DNA of 64,000 bases from Paenibacillus abyssi (GTDB lineage Bacteria > Bacillota > Bacilli > Paenibacillales > Paenibacillaceae), in contig NZ_BMGR01000006.1 in assembly GCF_014640295.1 (NCBI RefSeq), forward strand, positions 124,001-188,000. The letters are read 5' to 3'. Position numbers and translations under genes: made by a program. The notes beneath the pieces were generated by a model that did not search any database, had not been told where the DNA came from, and saw only the letters and a list, made by a program, of their open reading frames with translations. Each line of letters opens with the position of its first letter. The stretch's first letter is position 1. This document shows positions 35,127 to 43,084 of the stretch, one piece after another.

Positions 35127-36122
35127 TTACTTTGCTTTTTGCCTCAACGTATCGATATAGACAGCACCGACGATGACGATACCGATTGCAATTTGCTGCC
35201 AATAGTAGGAAACCCCCAGCAGATTGAGACCATTGCGAAGGATCCCCATAATGAAGGCTCCAATCAGCGTTCCTACAATCGTCCCTACTCCGCCGGATAA
35301 GCTCGCGCCGCCGATAACGGCCGCCGCAATCGCATCGAGCTCATAGTTTTGTCCTGCCGTAGGCGCCGCCGAGATCAGCCGTGATGTGAGGATGATACCA
35401 GCTATCCCCGCTAACATACCGCTCAGCGCATACACGCCAAGCTTTGTTTTATTGACGTTTATTCCGGATAAAAAGGCCGCTTTCTCATTGCTTCCGATGG
35501 CATATACACTGCGTCCGAAGCGGCTTCTGGACAAGATTACCGCCATAATGATGGAGATAATGACCATCAATATGACCGGCATCGGGATGCCGAACACGGT
35601 TCCCCCGCCCAGCACGCCATATGATCGCGGCAATCCGGATACCGGTGTGCCGTCAGTGATCACGAGCACGGCTCCTCTAGCAATCCCCATCATCCCCAGC
35701 GTGGCGATAAAGGGAGGAATATTCCCATAGGAAATGATCGCTCCATTTAATAGTCCGCAGACGATACCGCCCACTATACCGACAATAACGGCTATCCAGA
35801 TCGGACTCCCTGAGGTCATCATCTGCGCGGCAATAACGCCTGAGAGCGCTGCGATCGAACCAACGGACAGGTCTATGCCGCCCTTAATAATGACGTACGT
35901 TTGTCCGATTGCCACTATCGCTACGATAGACGTTTGCAGCGCGATGTTTAATAGATTGTTTACCTGTAGAAAACTGCTGCTTGCAAACGAGAAAAATAGT
36001 CCCAGCAAAATGAGTCCCAGGAATGCCCCTAACTTTTGAAAGTTTACCGAACGATTCCCGGTTGGCTTTGCTCCGGAATCGGGGAGTTCGGATTTTCTCT
36101 TCATGATGTTTTCCAGCAACAT
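35127..36122 (-). CDS. Sugar ABC transporter permease (RbsC type)
   Basis: About 331 residues from ATG 36122 (AGAGGAG five bases upstream; the frame extends to 36137 without a good site). Eight to ten hydrophobic helices, with VAIGQTYVIIKGGIDLSVGSIAALSG and AAVIGGASLSGGVGTIVGTLIGA, the conserved signatures of RbsC permeases. Single permease forms a homodimer with RbsA-type ATPase. It starts 11 bp after the ATPase gene. Confidence 0.94.
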   Translation of the reverse strand: MLLENIMKRKSELPDSGAKPTGNRSVNFQKLGAFLGLILLGLFFSFASSSFLQVNNLLNIALQTSIVAIVAIGQTYVIIKGGIDLSVGSIAALSGVIAAQMMTSGSPIWIAVIVGIVGGIVCGLLNGAIISYGNIPPFIATLGMMGIARGAVLVITDGTPVSGLPRSYGVLGGGTVFGIPMPVILMVIISIIMAVILSRSRFGRSVYAIGSNEKAAFLSGINVNKTKLGVYALSGMLAGIAGIILTSRLISAAPTAGQNYELDAIAAAVIGGASLSGGVGTIVGTLIGAFIMGILRNGLNLLGVSYYWQQIAIGIVIVGAVYIDTLRQKAK

Positions 36123-36133
36123 GACCGCTCCTC

Positions 36134-37627
36134 TCATTGATTCATCGCATAATGAGTGATCTTCTCCTGATCGGCATCCTCCGCTGACAGATCGGCGGTT
36201 ATTCGCCCTTCTGCCATGACCAGAATCCGGTCGCTCATACCCAGAATTTCAGGCAGCTCGGAGGAGATCATAATGACCGTTACACCGTTTAACACCAGCT
36301 CGTACATGAGCTCATACACTTCATATTTTGCCCCAACGTCAATTCCTCTGGTCGGTTCATCAAAGATGAGTATGTTTGTATGGCGACATAGCCATTTGGC
36401 AAGAACAACCTTCTGCTGGTTGCCTCCACTGAGATTGCCGACCTCCTGATTCCGGTTTACGGCTTTGATGCCAAGTCGTGTGATATAGTGATCCGTGACC
36501 CGCTTGGCTTCATTTTCTTTAACCCATCCGGCGGTTGAATATTTGTCATAGTTGCTGATCATGATGTTATCCTTAATATTGATGGAGAGCATCAGCCCGT
36601 CCTTTTTACGGTCTTCCGTAATATAACCAATCCCGTGGCGGATTCCCTCTGCGGGGGTTTGGATGGCAACCTTCTTGCCTTGAATCCAAATCTCGCCCGT
36701 TACCATACGGTCCGCACCGAATATTGCCCGAGCAAGCTCCGTCCTTCCGGCACCCATCAAACCCGCAATGCCGAGTATTTCTCCTTCATAGGCCTCAAAG
36801 CTGATGTTCCTTAACAGCTGCTTGGTGGAAACATTCTTAACCTCCAACGTCTTCTTGCCCCGGGAGTAATCCGGTTTGCCAGGGAACTTGGAAGTAAGCT
36901 CGCGGCCGACCATTTCCTGGATCAGCTTATCCACTGTCGTATCTTGAAACAGATGCTCGGAAATGTATTGGCCGTCCCTTAGTACCGTCACGCGATCTAC
37001 AATCCGCTTCAGCTCATTCATGCGGTGCGAGATGTAGATGATTGCCACCCCTTGGGCCTTGAGATCGTGAATGACGTCAAAAAGCGTGTCGATTTCAGAT
37101 TCGGTCAAAGCCGCCGTTGGTTCATCCAGAATTAATAGCTCACAGTTGTATGACAGCGTTTTTGCGATTTCTACCATTTGCTGCTCCGCTACGCTGAGCT
37201 CGGACACTTTCATTCGCGGATTGATCTTCAGCTTTAGCTGCTGCAAAATTTTTGCGGCATCCTCATTCAACTGACGCTCGCTTATGAATCCCCGCAGTCT
37301 GGCGCCGGGTTCTCTTCCGATAAAAATATTTTGTGCGACAGTCAGATCCGGAAGGAGATTGAATTCCTGATACACGATACCAATGCCCAGACGCTGGATT
37401 TCCTTCGGATGTTGAATTCGCAGAGGCTGTCCTTTATACCTCACCTGACCTGAATCCTGTTTGACGACCCCGGTCAAAATTTTCATCAGCGTCGACTTTC
37501 CAGCTCCGTTCTCCCCCATGAGGGCATGAACTTCCCCGCGCCTGATATGAAGTTGAACATTCCGGAGTACGCTGACCCCTGAATAGGATTTATAAATATC
37601 GACCGCTTCCAGCAGCATTTCTCCCAT
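36134..37627 (-). CDS. Sugar ABC transporter ATP-binding protein (RbsA type, double ATPase)
   Basis: 497 residues from ATG 37627 (GGGGGTGAG upstream); a longer frame to 37780 overlaps the SDR gene and adds no homology. Two ABC halves: the first with GENGAGKSTLMKIL (about 39), SVAEQQMVEIAKTL and LDEPTAALTESE; the second with a degenerate Walker A GLMGAGRTELARAI, LSGGNQQKVVLAKWL and FDEPTRGIDVGAK. This is the RbsA/MglA pattern. It energises import through the adjacent RbsC. Confidence 0.95.
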   Translation of the reverse strand: MGEMLLEAVDIYKSYSGVSVLRNVQLHIRRGEVHALMGENGAGKSTLMKILTGVVKQDSGQVRYKGQPLRIQHPKEIQRLGIGIVYQEFNLLPDLTVAQNIFIGREPGARLRGFISERQLNEDAAKILQQLKLKINPRMKVSELSVAEQQMVEIAKTLSYNCELLILDEPTAALTESEIDTLFDVIHDLKAQGVAIIYISHRMNELKRIVDRVTVLRDGQYISEHLFQDTTVDKLIQEMVGRELTSKFPGKPDYSRGKKTLEVKNVSTKQLLRNISFEAYEGEILGIAGLMGAGRTELARAIFGADRMVTGEIWIQGKKVAIQTPAEGIRHGIGYITEDRKKDGLMLSINIKDNIMISNYDKYSTAGWVKENEAKRVTDHYITRLGIKAVNRNQEVGNLSGGNQQKVVLAKWLCRHTNILIFDEPTRGIDVGAKYEVYELMYELVLNGVTVIMISSELPEILGMSDRILVMAEGRITADLSAEDADQEKITHYAMNQ

Positions 37628-37652
37628 GCGTCTCACCCCCATGTTCGTTTTG

Positions 37653-38411
37653 TTACAGCATGACATCTCCCAGGTTAGGTCCCAGCGTCTGGCCTGTGAA
37701 CAGGTTGCCGTCCGGTTCGGCAGCGAGGAATACAGCCGTCGGAGACACCTCATCGACTTCTCCGAATCGCGGAATGACAAGCTCAGCCAGCTTCTTATCC
37801 CTCCATTCCTGATTGACGGTGTGCATCACATGGGTTTCGATCGGCCCCGGAGCGATACAGTTCGCCGTAATCCCGTGACGGCCGAGCTCCATCGCGATCG
37901 ACTTCGTGAATCCGATTATTCCTGCTTTGGAAGCCGCATAATGACTGTGCTCCACGCCGCCCTTCTGGCCAATCTGGGAAGCCATATTAATAATCCTTCC
38001 AAACTTTTGCTCGATCATGTGCGGCACAGCAAATCTGGTTGTTAAAAATACGCTTCTGAGATTGACGGACATCATGTTATCCCATGCTTCGACTGTCATA
38101 TCCTGAATCAGGCTCTGCGTGGAAATATAAGCATTGTTGACCAATATATCGATGCGCCCGAACGCACTTACCGTTGATGTTATCAGACGCTCGGCCGTCT
38201 CTACCTGAGATATATCACCCTCGGTGAGGATTACACGCCCACCGAAGCTCTCCAGCTCATTCTTAAACTGCTCCATGTCATCAAGTTTATGGCCGTAATA
38301 ATTCAGTGAAAGATCGGCGCCTTCCCTTGCATATGCAAGCGCAATTCCTTTACCGATTCCATGAACAGGGCCCGCCCCTGTAATCACTGCGATTTTCCCT
38401 TTCAGTCTCAT
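37653..38411 (-). CDS. SDR-family oxidoreductase
   Basis: 252 residues from ATG 38411 (AAAGGAG seven bases upstream). VITGAGPVHGIGKGIA glycine motif, NNAYI, active-site Ser in NMASQIG, HYAASK (YxxxK), and tail TGQTLGPNLGDVML that lacks the usual GG-DGG end of FabG. It is the first gene of the importer operon under the LacI operator. It probably oxidises a hydroxyl of the imported compound; the substrate is unknown. Confidence 0.9.
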   Translation of the reverse strand: MRLKGKIAVITGAGPVHGIGKGIALAYAREGADLSLNYYGHKLDDMEQFKNELESFGGRVILTEGDISQVETAERLITSTVSAFGRIDILVNNAYISTQSLIQDMTVEAWDNMMSVNLRSVFLTTRFAVPHMIEQKFGRIINMASQIGQKGGVEHSHYAASKAGIIGFTKSIAMELGRHGITANCIAPGPIETHVMHTVNQEWRDKKLAELVIPRFGEVDEVSPTAVFLAAEPDGNLFTGQTLGPNLGDVML

Positions 38412-38434
38412 AAGCATTCTCCTTTGAAAGTTAA

Positions 38435-38461
38435 TGGTACCGGTTTACGGAACCGGTTCCA
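38435..38461 (-). promoter_or_regulatory. Two LacI-type operators before the importer operon
   Basis: CGGAACCGGTTCCA (38448-38461) holds a perfect 12-bp palindrome GGAACCGGTTCC, and TGGTACCGGTTTA (38435-38447) is a related second copy immediately adjacent. The first sits at the expected +1 of the promoter, the second between it and the start codon. Confidence 0.75.
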
Positions 38462-38469
38462 GTAAGGAT

Positions 38470-38498
38470 AGATTAAATGAGAATGCTTGCTTTGTCAA
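38470..38498 (-). promoter_or_regulatory. Predicted sigma-A promoter of the importer operon
   Basis: Minus-strand TTGACA (38493-38498) and TAATCT (38470-38475) are separated by 17 bp, and the palindromic operator follows directly. The rest of 38499-38634 is AT-rich and shows nothing else. Confidence 0.65.
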
Positions 38499-38634
38499 AC
38501 ACTTTTTTGTCAGAATACCTCACTCCGTATTTCTTAATTTCGAAAAACCCTTTTATTAAGCGTTTTCTTTTTGTTTTTTAACAAATTATTTTTGTGTACT
38601 ATATTTTTGTGTCAGTTTATCTGCCATTATAATA

Positions 38635-38686
38635 AAATAAAAAAGCTACACTGCACATGGTTATTTCTTACCATGAACAGCATAGC
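38635..38686 (-). terminator. Terminator after the formate dehydrogenase operon
   Basis: A 17-bp stem (38645-38661 with 38670-38686 on the minus strand, one mismatch and a few G-U pairs) with loop AAGAAATA, followed by TTTTTTATTTT. Confidence 0.85.
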
Positions 38687-38721
38687 GATTAAAAAAATTC
38701 TGAAGCTGGATGTTACTTTTC

Positions 38722-38847
38722 CTACTCTGTAAGCTCCGCCTGCTGCCGATCCCCGATACAGTCAGAGCAAATATGAAGATGGTCAGCCTGAGCTTCTATT
38801 TCGGCTTCTTCCTCGGTTCCTCCGCATACTTCACATATCATGGGCAT
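38722..38847 (-). CDS. 41-residue zinc-ribbon mini-protein at the end of the fdh operon
   Basis: AGGAGG eight bases before ATG. The peptide has CEVCGG near the N terminus and CSDCIGD near the end, separated by an acidic stretch (TEEEAEIEAQADHLHI), a Cys4 zinc-ribbon pattern. It overlaps the preceding HMA-like gene by 17 bp in another frame, so it is coupled to it. Function unknown. Confidence 0.7.
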   Translation of the reverse strand: MPMICEVCGGTEEEAEIEAQADHLHICSDCIGDRQQAELTE

Positions 38848-39070
38848 TCGGATTTCCTCCTGTTTCATCAATCACAAAGCCTTGATCCAGAACAGCTTGC
38901 TGAAAATCCTGGAAGGAAGCTGCTGTCTCGTCATAAGTGAACGTTGCCTCCCTGCGGTTCAAGCTGATCTCGACCTTATTTACTCCCCATACCTCATGCA
39001 ATGCCCGCCTTACTTTATTGACATCTTCCTGATCGTCCATTCCTTGTACGACAATGGTTTTCGTAATCAT
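38831..39070 (-). CDS. HMA-fold (CopZ-like) protein without the metal-binding Cys pair
   Basis: 79 residues with the beta-alpha-beta-beta-alpha-beta spacing of heavy-metal-associated domains (KTIVVQGMDDQEDVNKVRRALHEVWGVNKVEI, then RREATFTYDE). Where CopZ has MxCxxC, this protein has GMDDQEDV, so it cannot bind Cu(I) in the usual way. It lies 23 bp downstream of the DUF1641 gene. A structural or regulatory role in the formate dehydrogenase operon is possible; no function is known to me. Confidence 0.8.
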   Translation of the reverse strand: MITKTIVVQGMDDQEDVNKVRRALHEVWGVNKVEISLNRREATFTYDETAASFQDFQQAVLDQGFVIDETGGNPNAHDM

Positions 39071-39093
39071 GTCGGCACTCCCGTTCCTGTCAG

Positions 39094-39576
39094 TCAGCGA
39101 GATTTGTTCAATCCTTTACCCATCCCCTGCAAAAACTTCATCATCACAGACAAAGCCGCGGACACATCCGGATTGCGCAATGACCCAAGCATGCCCCACA
39201 ATCCTTGTCGTCTGTCCGGCTCTGCGGCAACCGCATGGTCGATGCCGGCGGATACCCCTTGCAGCAGTGTTTGGAGCTTGGACGGGTCGATCTGGCTCAG
39301 AAATTGCACCGCTCCCATGCCATTCTTAATCATTTGATGCGCACCGGGCTTATTCATCTGATTGATCCCGATCAGAGCGATCTGCTCACTGTTTTTCAGA
39401 ATCCCTTGTACAGCATCCAATATTCCTAAACGATTCAGATCACCGAGAATATCTATTAATTTCAGCAAAGGTTCACGCTCTTTCGCTGCGCTTTGCAGGA
39501 TCTGCTCTACTGCTTCGGCATCCGCTTCCGCCTGAGTGGGTCGGTTCTTCTCAATGCTGGTAATCGCTTTGGCCAT
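39094..39576 (-). CDS. DUF1641 protein, formate dehydrogenase partner
   Basis: 160 residues, all-helical, with LLKLIDILGDLNRLGILDAVQGIL and DPSKLQTLLQGV repeats of the DUF1641 (YrhD-like) family. Such genes directly follow FdhF-type formate dehydrogenase genes in bacilli, and this one overlaps the end of the dehydrogenase gene by 26 bp. It is thought to help or form a subunit of the complex; that role is inferred from linkage. Confidence 0.9.
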   Translation of the reverse strand: MAKAITSIEKNRPTQAEADAEAVEQILQSAAKEREPLLKLIDILGDLNRLGILDAVQGILKNSEQIALIGINQMNKPGAHQMIKNGMGAVQFLSQIDPSKLQTLLQGVSAGIDHAVAAEPDRRQGLWGMLGSLRNPDVSAALSVMMKFLQGMGKGLNKSR

Positions 39577-42529
39577 GTTGCTCCCCTCCGTCGATCAATT
39601 CAGGAATCGGCACATAGTCCGGACGATCCCATTTCTCTTGCACCTTGACACCGATTTGCGGCACACGATTCCCAAAGCGGTGATTGACGCGGGGAAGCGG
39701 CCGATCTCCTGTGGGCTCCAGTATCTCCATTTTCACGCTCATTTCTTTGAAGTTCGGCGTATGGGTAATCCGATCATGGTAGCTGCTCGTCAAGTAATTC
39801 ACCGCAGATCCGTCATCAAATGAATTCATCGTGAGATATAGCTCGTTCCCCCTCACCCGATCTGTCACCTCCACCCGCACTTTAACCACCCCATAAGGCG
39901 AGGTGAGGCGAACCAATGCACCGCTTTCGATTCCCCGTTCTTTCGCCAGTTCAGGCGACACTTCTAACCATTCGCTTGGCACCTTATGCGTAATGCCTTT
40001 TGATTTGTACGTCATGTTGCCCTCGTGGAAATGCTCCAGCAGCCGGCCGTTGTTCAAATGCAGATCGTACTCCACTCCCGGTTCGTACGGAGGGGTCCAC
40101 TCTACCGGGAATAGCTTGGCCTTTCCATCCGGAAAAGCAAACCGTTCCTGATACAAGAGAGGGGAATCCTCGCCATTTGGCGCAACAGGCCATACGAGAC
40201 TGTCCCACTGCTCCAGCCGTTCATAGCTAACCCCGGCAAAAACAGGGGCAAGGCTTGCCGCTTCTGCCATCAGCTCGCTCGGATGCTTGTAGCTCCAATT
40301 CGCGCCCAGCCGATTAGCGACCTCCTGAATAATCATCCAATCCGGCTTGGATTCCCCAAGCGGCTCGAAAACTTTGTAGAACCGTTGGATCCGTCTTTCC
40401 GTATTCGTAAAGGTTCCGTCCTTTTCCAGGCTTGGCGCCGCAGGCAGAACCACATCGGCGAACTGGGCCGTTTTCGAGAAGAAAATATCCTGTACCACGA
40501 AAAATTGGAGTTTATCGAATGCAGCCTGCACATGGTTGGAGTTCGAATCGACAAGCGCCATTTCTTCCCCGAACAGGTACATCGCTTTTAATTTTCCGTC
40601 ATGCACACCTTCCACCATTTGATGGTTATTGAAGCCCGGCTTCTCAGGCAGCTTCACGCCCCAAGCCTTTTCATATTTCGCCCGAACCTTCTCGTCCTGC
40701 ACTGCTTCATAGCCTGGGAACCAGGCAGGCATCGTCCCGAAATCACATGCTCCCTGGACATTGTTATGCCCCCGCAGCGGATAAGCCCCTGTTCCCGGTC
40801 GGCCATAATTCCCAGTAATTAATAACAGATTGCTGATTGCCGTGCTTGTATCGGTGGCGCCGATATGCTGTGTAACCCCCATTGCCCACAAGGCGCAGAC
40901 GGATTGGGCTTCGTGAATCATCGTTGCGAGCCGAATAAGGTTTTCTTTGCTCAAGCCCGTTGTTTTCTCCGCATACTCCAGCGTATACTTCTCCAGGGAT
41001 TGAATGTACTGGTCTACACCATTAACCCGCTGGTTCAAGAACGCTCGATCTTCCCAGCCTTGATCGAGAATGTATTTCGTAACCGCGGACAACCAGATCA
41101 GATCGCTTCCCGGCTTAGGCTGCAGGAACAGGTCCGCTCTTTCCGCCAGCTCATGTTTTCTAAGGTCGATAACCGCCAATTTTTGGCCATGCAGTTTGTG
41201 GGCCCGTTTGACACGCGTCGCTAATACCGGATGGGATTCAGCCGGGTTCGCTCCGATGACAACGACCAATTCCGACGCGGCAATATCGCGGATCGTCCCC
41301 GAATCCCCGCCGATTCCAACTGTCCGCATCAAACCTGCCGTTGCCGGGGACTGGCAGTACCGGGAGCAGTTATCCACGTTATTGCTTCCCATAATGGCCC
41401 GTGCAAACTTTTGGAAAATGAAGTTTTCTTCATTGCTGCACTTTGAAGAAGAGATATAACCTATCGATTCCGGGCCGTGTGTGTCCCTGATCTCCTTCAA
41501 TTTGCTGGCCACCAAGGTAAGCGCCTCATCCCATGTCGCCTCAACAAACCGGTCCCCTTTACGGATCAGCGGCTTGGTCAAACGCTCCTCGCTGTTGACA
41601 AAGTCCCAGCCGAATTTGCCTTTGATACAGGTTGAAATTCCGTTTACCGGCGCTGCTTCTTGCGGTTCGATCTTGAGGATTTTACGGTCTTTGGTCCACA
41701 CCTCAAAGCTGCAGCCGACGCCGCAATAGGTACATACGGTCTTGGTCCGTTTGATCCGGGATTTTCGCATTGCCGCTTCGACTTCCGATATCGCGAATAT
41801 TTCCTGATACCCCGGTTCCACTTCCTTCGTCAGATCAATCATCGGCAGCAGCACATTATTCGGAATGCTTGTCAGGTACCCGGCCTCTCCGAGCATCGAC
41901 TTTTCCATTAATGCATTGCAAGGGCATACGTTAACGCAGTGTCCGCAGGAGACGCAGGACGATTCATCGATAGGTACCCCGTTATCCCATAACACTCTGG
42001 GCCGCTCAAGGCTCCAGTCAATCGTCAGCGTTTCATTCACCTGCAGATCCTGGCAGGCTTCCACGCAGCGTCCGCACAGAATACACTGGTCCGGCTCATA
42101 ACGGTAAAATGGATGCGAGTTGTCCGGCGGGTAAGGCTTAGGCGCAAACTCGTATTTCTGATGCTCGACCTGCAAATATTCCGCTGTATTATGCACTGTG
42201 CAGTTACCGTTATTATTGTCACACACCGTGCAATACAGCTCGTGATTTTGCAAAATACGCTGCATGGCCTCCATTTGAGCGGCTTTGGCCCTGGGTGATA
42301 TACTGTCAACCTTCATGCCCGGCTTAACCGACGTGGAGCATGACCGCTGCAGCACGCCATCGACTTCTACCATACAGGTATCGCAGGATTGAATCGCGCC
42401 GAGGTTGCCGTGATAACAGATATGAGGAATGTAGAAATCGTGAGATTCTGCGACCTGCAGAATGCTTTGATCCGGTGAGCAGCTGTACGTCCTGTCGTTG
42501 ATTTGTATATTGATTGTTTGCTCACTCAT
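39551..42529 (-). CDS. NAD-linked formate dehydrogenase, alpha subunit (FdhF/FdhA type with NuoG-like N terminus)
   Basis: About 992 residues from ATG 42529 (AAGGAGG seven bases upstream). N-terminal 2Fe-2S domain (CYHGNLGAIQSCDTC), a His/Cys cluster region (CTVCDNNNGNC), two 4Fe-4S sites (CILCGRCVEAC and CVSCGHCVNVCPC), then the molybdopterin part with CTYCGVGC (4Fe-4S), and NNVDNCSRYCQSPA, whose Cys is the Mo ligand (no selenocysteine). It oxidises formate to CO2. Soluble, cytoplasmic. DUF1641, HMA-like and zinc-ribbon genes follow in the operon. Confidence 0.94.
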   Translation of the reverse strand: MSEQTINIQINDRTYSCSPDQSILQVAESHDFYIPHICYHGNLGAIQSCDTCMVEVDGVLQRSCSTSVKPGMKVDSISPRAKAAQMEAMQRILQNHELYCTVCDNNNGNCTVHNTAEYLQVEHQKYEFAPKPYPPDNSHPFYRYEPDQCILCGRCVEACQDLQVNETLTIDWSLERPRVLWDNGVPIDESSCVSCGHCVNVCPCNALMEKSMLGEAGYLTSIPNNVLLPMIDLTKEVEPGYQEIFAISEVEAAMRKSRIKRTKTVCTYCGVGCSFEVWTKDRKILKIEPQEAAPVNGISTCIKGKFGWDFVNSEERLTKPLIRKGDRFVEATWDEALTLVASKLKEIRDTHGPESIGYISSSKCSNEENFIFQKFARAIMGSNNVDNCSRYCQSPATAGLMRTVGIGGDSGTIRDIAASELVVVIGANPAESHPVLATRVKRAHKLHGQKLAVIDLRKHELAERADLFLQPKPGSDLIWLSAVTKYILDQGWEDRAFLNQRVNGVDQYIQSLEKYTLEYAEKTTGLSKENLIRLATMIHEAQSVCALWAMGVTQHIGATDTSTAISNLLLITGNYGRPGTGAYPLRGHNNVQGACDFGTMPAWFPGYEAVQDEKVRAKYEKAWGVKLPEKPGFNNHQMVEGVHDGKLKAMYLFGEEMALVDSNSNHVQAAFDKLQFFVVQDIFFSKTAQFADVVLPAAPSLEKDGTFTNTERRIQRFYKVFEPLGESKPDWMIIQEVANRLGANWSYKHPSELMAEAASLAPVFAGVSYERLEQWDSLVWPVAPNGEDSPLLYQERFAFPDGKAKLFPVEWTPPYEPGVEYDLHLNNGRLLEHFHEGNMTYKSKGITHKVPSEWLEVSPELAKERGIESGALVRLTSPYGVVKVRVEVTDRVRGNELYLTMNSFDDGSAVNYLTSSYHDRITHTPNFKEMSVKMEILEPTGDRPLPRVNHRFGNRVPQIGVKVQEKWDRPDYVPIPELIDGGEQHGQSDYQH

Positions 42530-43084
42530 ATGCATACCTCCTTGCAACGTTAAGTTTTTCAGAGGCAAATCACTTTGCTCATTTCGTTATGGTTTCCATT
42601 CCCAGCAATCCTATTCCTTGCCGCCGTTAGCTAAACCACTGCTGCTGATTGGCACAATTAGCCGGAAAACATCCATCTAATTCTCCTGAACCACTCTGCA
42701 GCACCTTCACTAACTGGAAAACCCGGAGCTAACCCATCGATAACGGTCCATTCCCGGAATAAAGTATGAATTTTGATGGAGCTTTTCCATCTAATCTGAT
42801 TTCCCGCGATAATCGAACTACATCTGCGGGAGGAATTCCTGTTAAATTCGGTGAGAAGTGTGAAAACAAGGCACACGAGGGCTGAACTGCGAAGTAGGAA
42901 GAAAGAAACGGATACTGCAAGCATCTGGTCGGACTTACAAAATAGAATAGGCTCCACAGGGTGCAAAGCAGCCTGCGAAGCCTATTGAGAAGTCTAACTA
43001 TTGGGAGGGGCGCAGTTCCGGATGGACAGGAACCGCCGCTCCCCGATCGGAGCATACAGTGAACGGCGGCTGACTGAGCTTAAT
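42530..43084. other. Gene-less region, possibly an interspersed repeat
   Basis: About 555 bp. No open frame here has a ribosome-binding site or a recognisable domain. A stretch around 42650-43010 has internal similarities (GGAAAACATCCATCTAAT versus TTTTCCATCTAATCTGAT) and a GTGTG/CACAC hairpin near 42857-42876. The bases next to 42529 hold the fdh promoter region, but I cannot fix its elements. The middle part looks like a non-coding repeat of Paenibacillus genomes, which I could not confirm. Confidence 0.4.

Noticed and set aside
42600-42700. Moco riboswitch before the formate dehydrogenase operon
   Set aside because: A molybdenum-cofactor riboswitch would make sense here, but I could not find its conserved sequence blocks on the minus strand.
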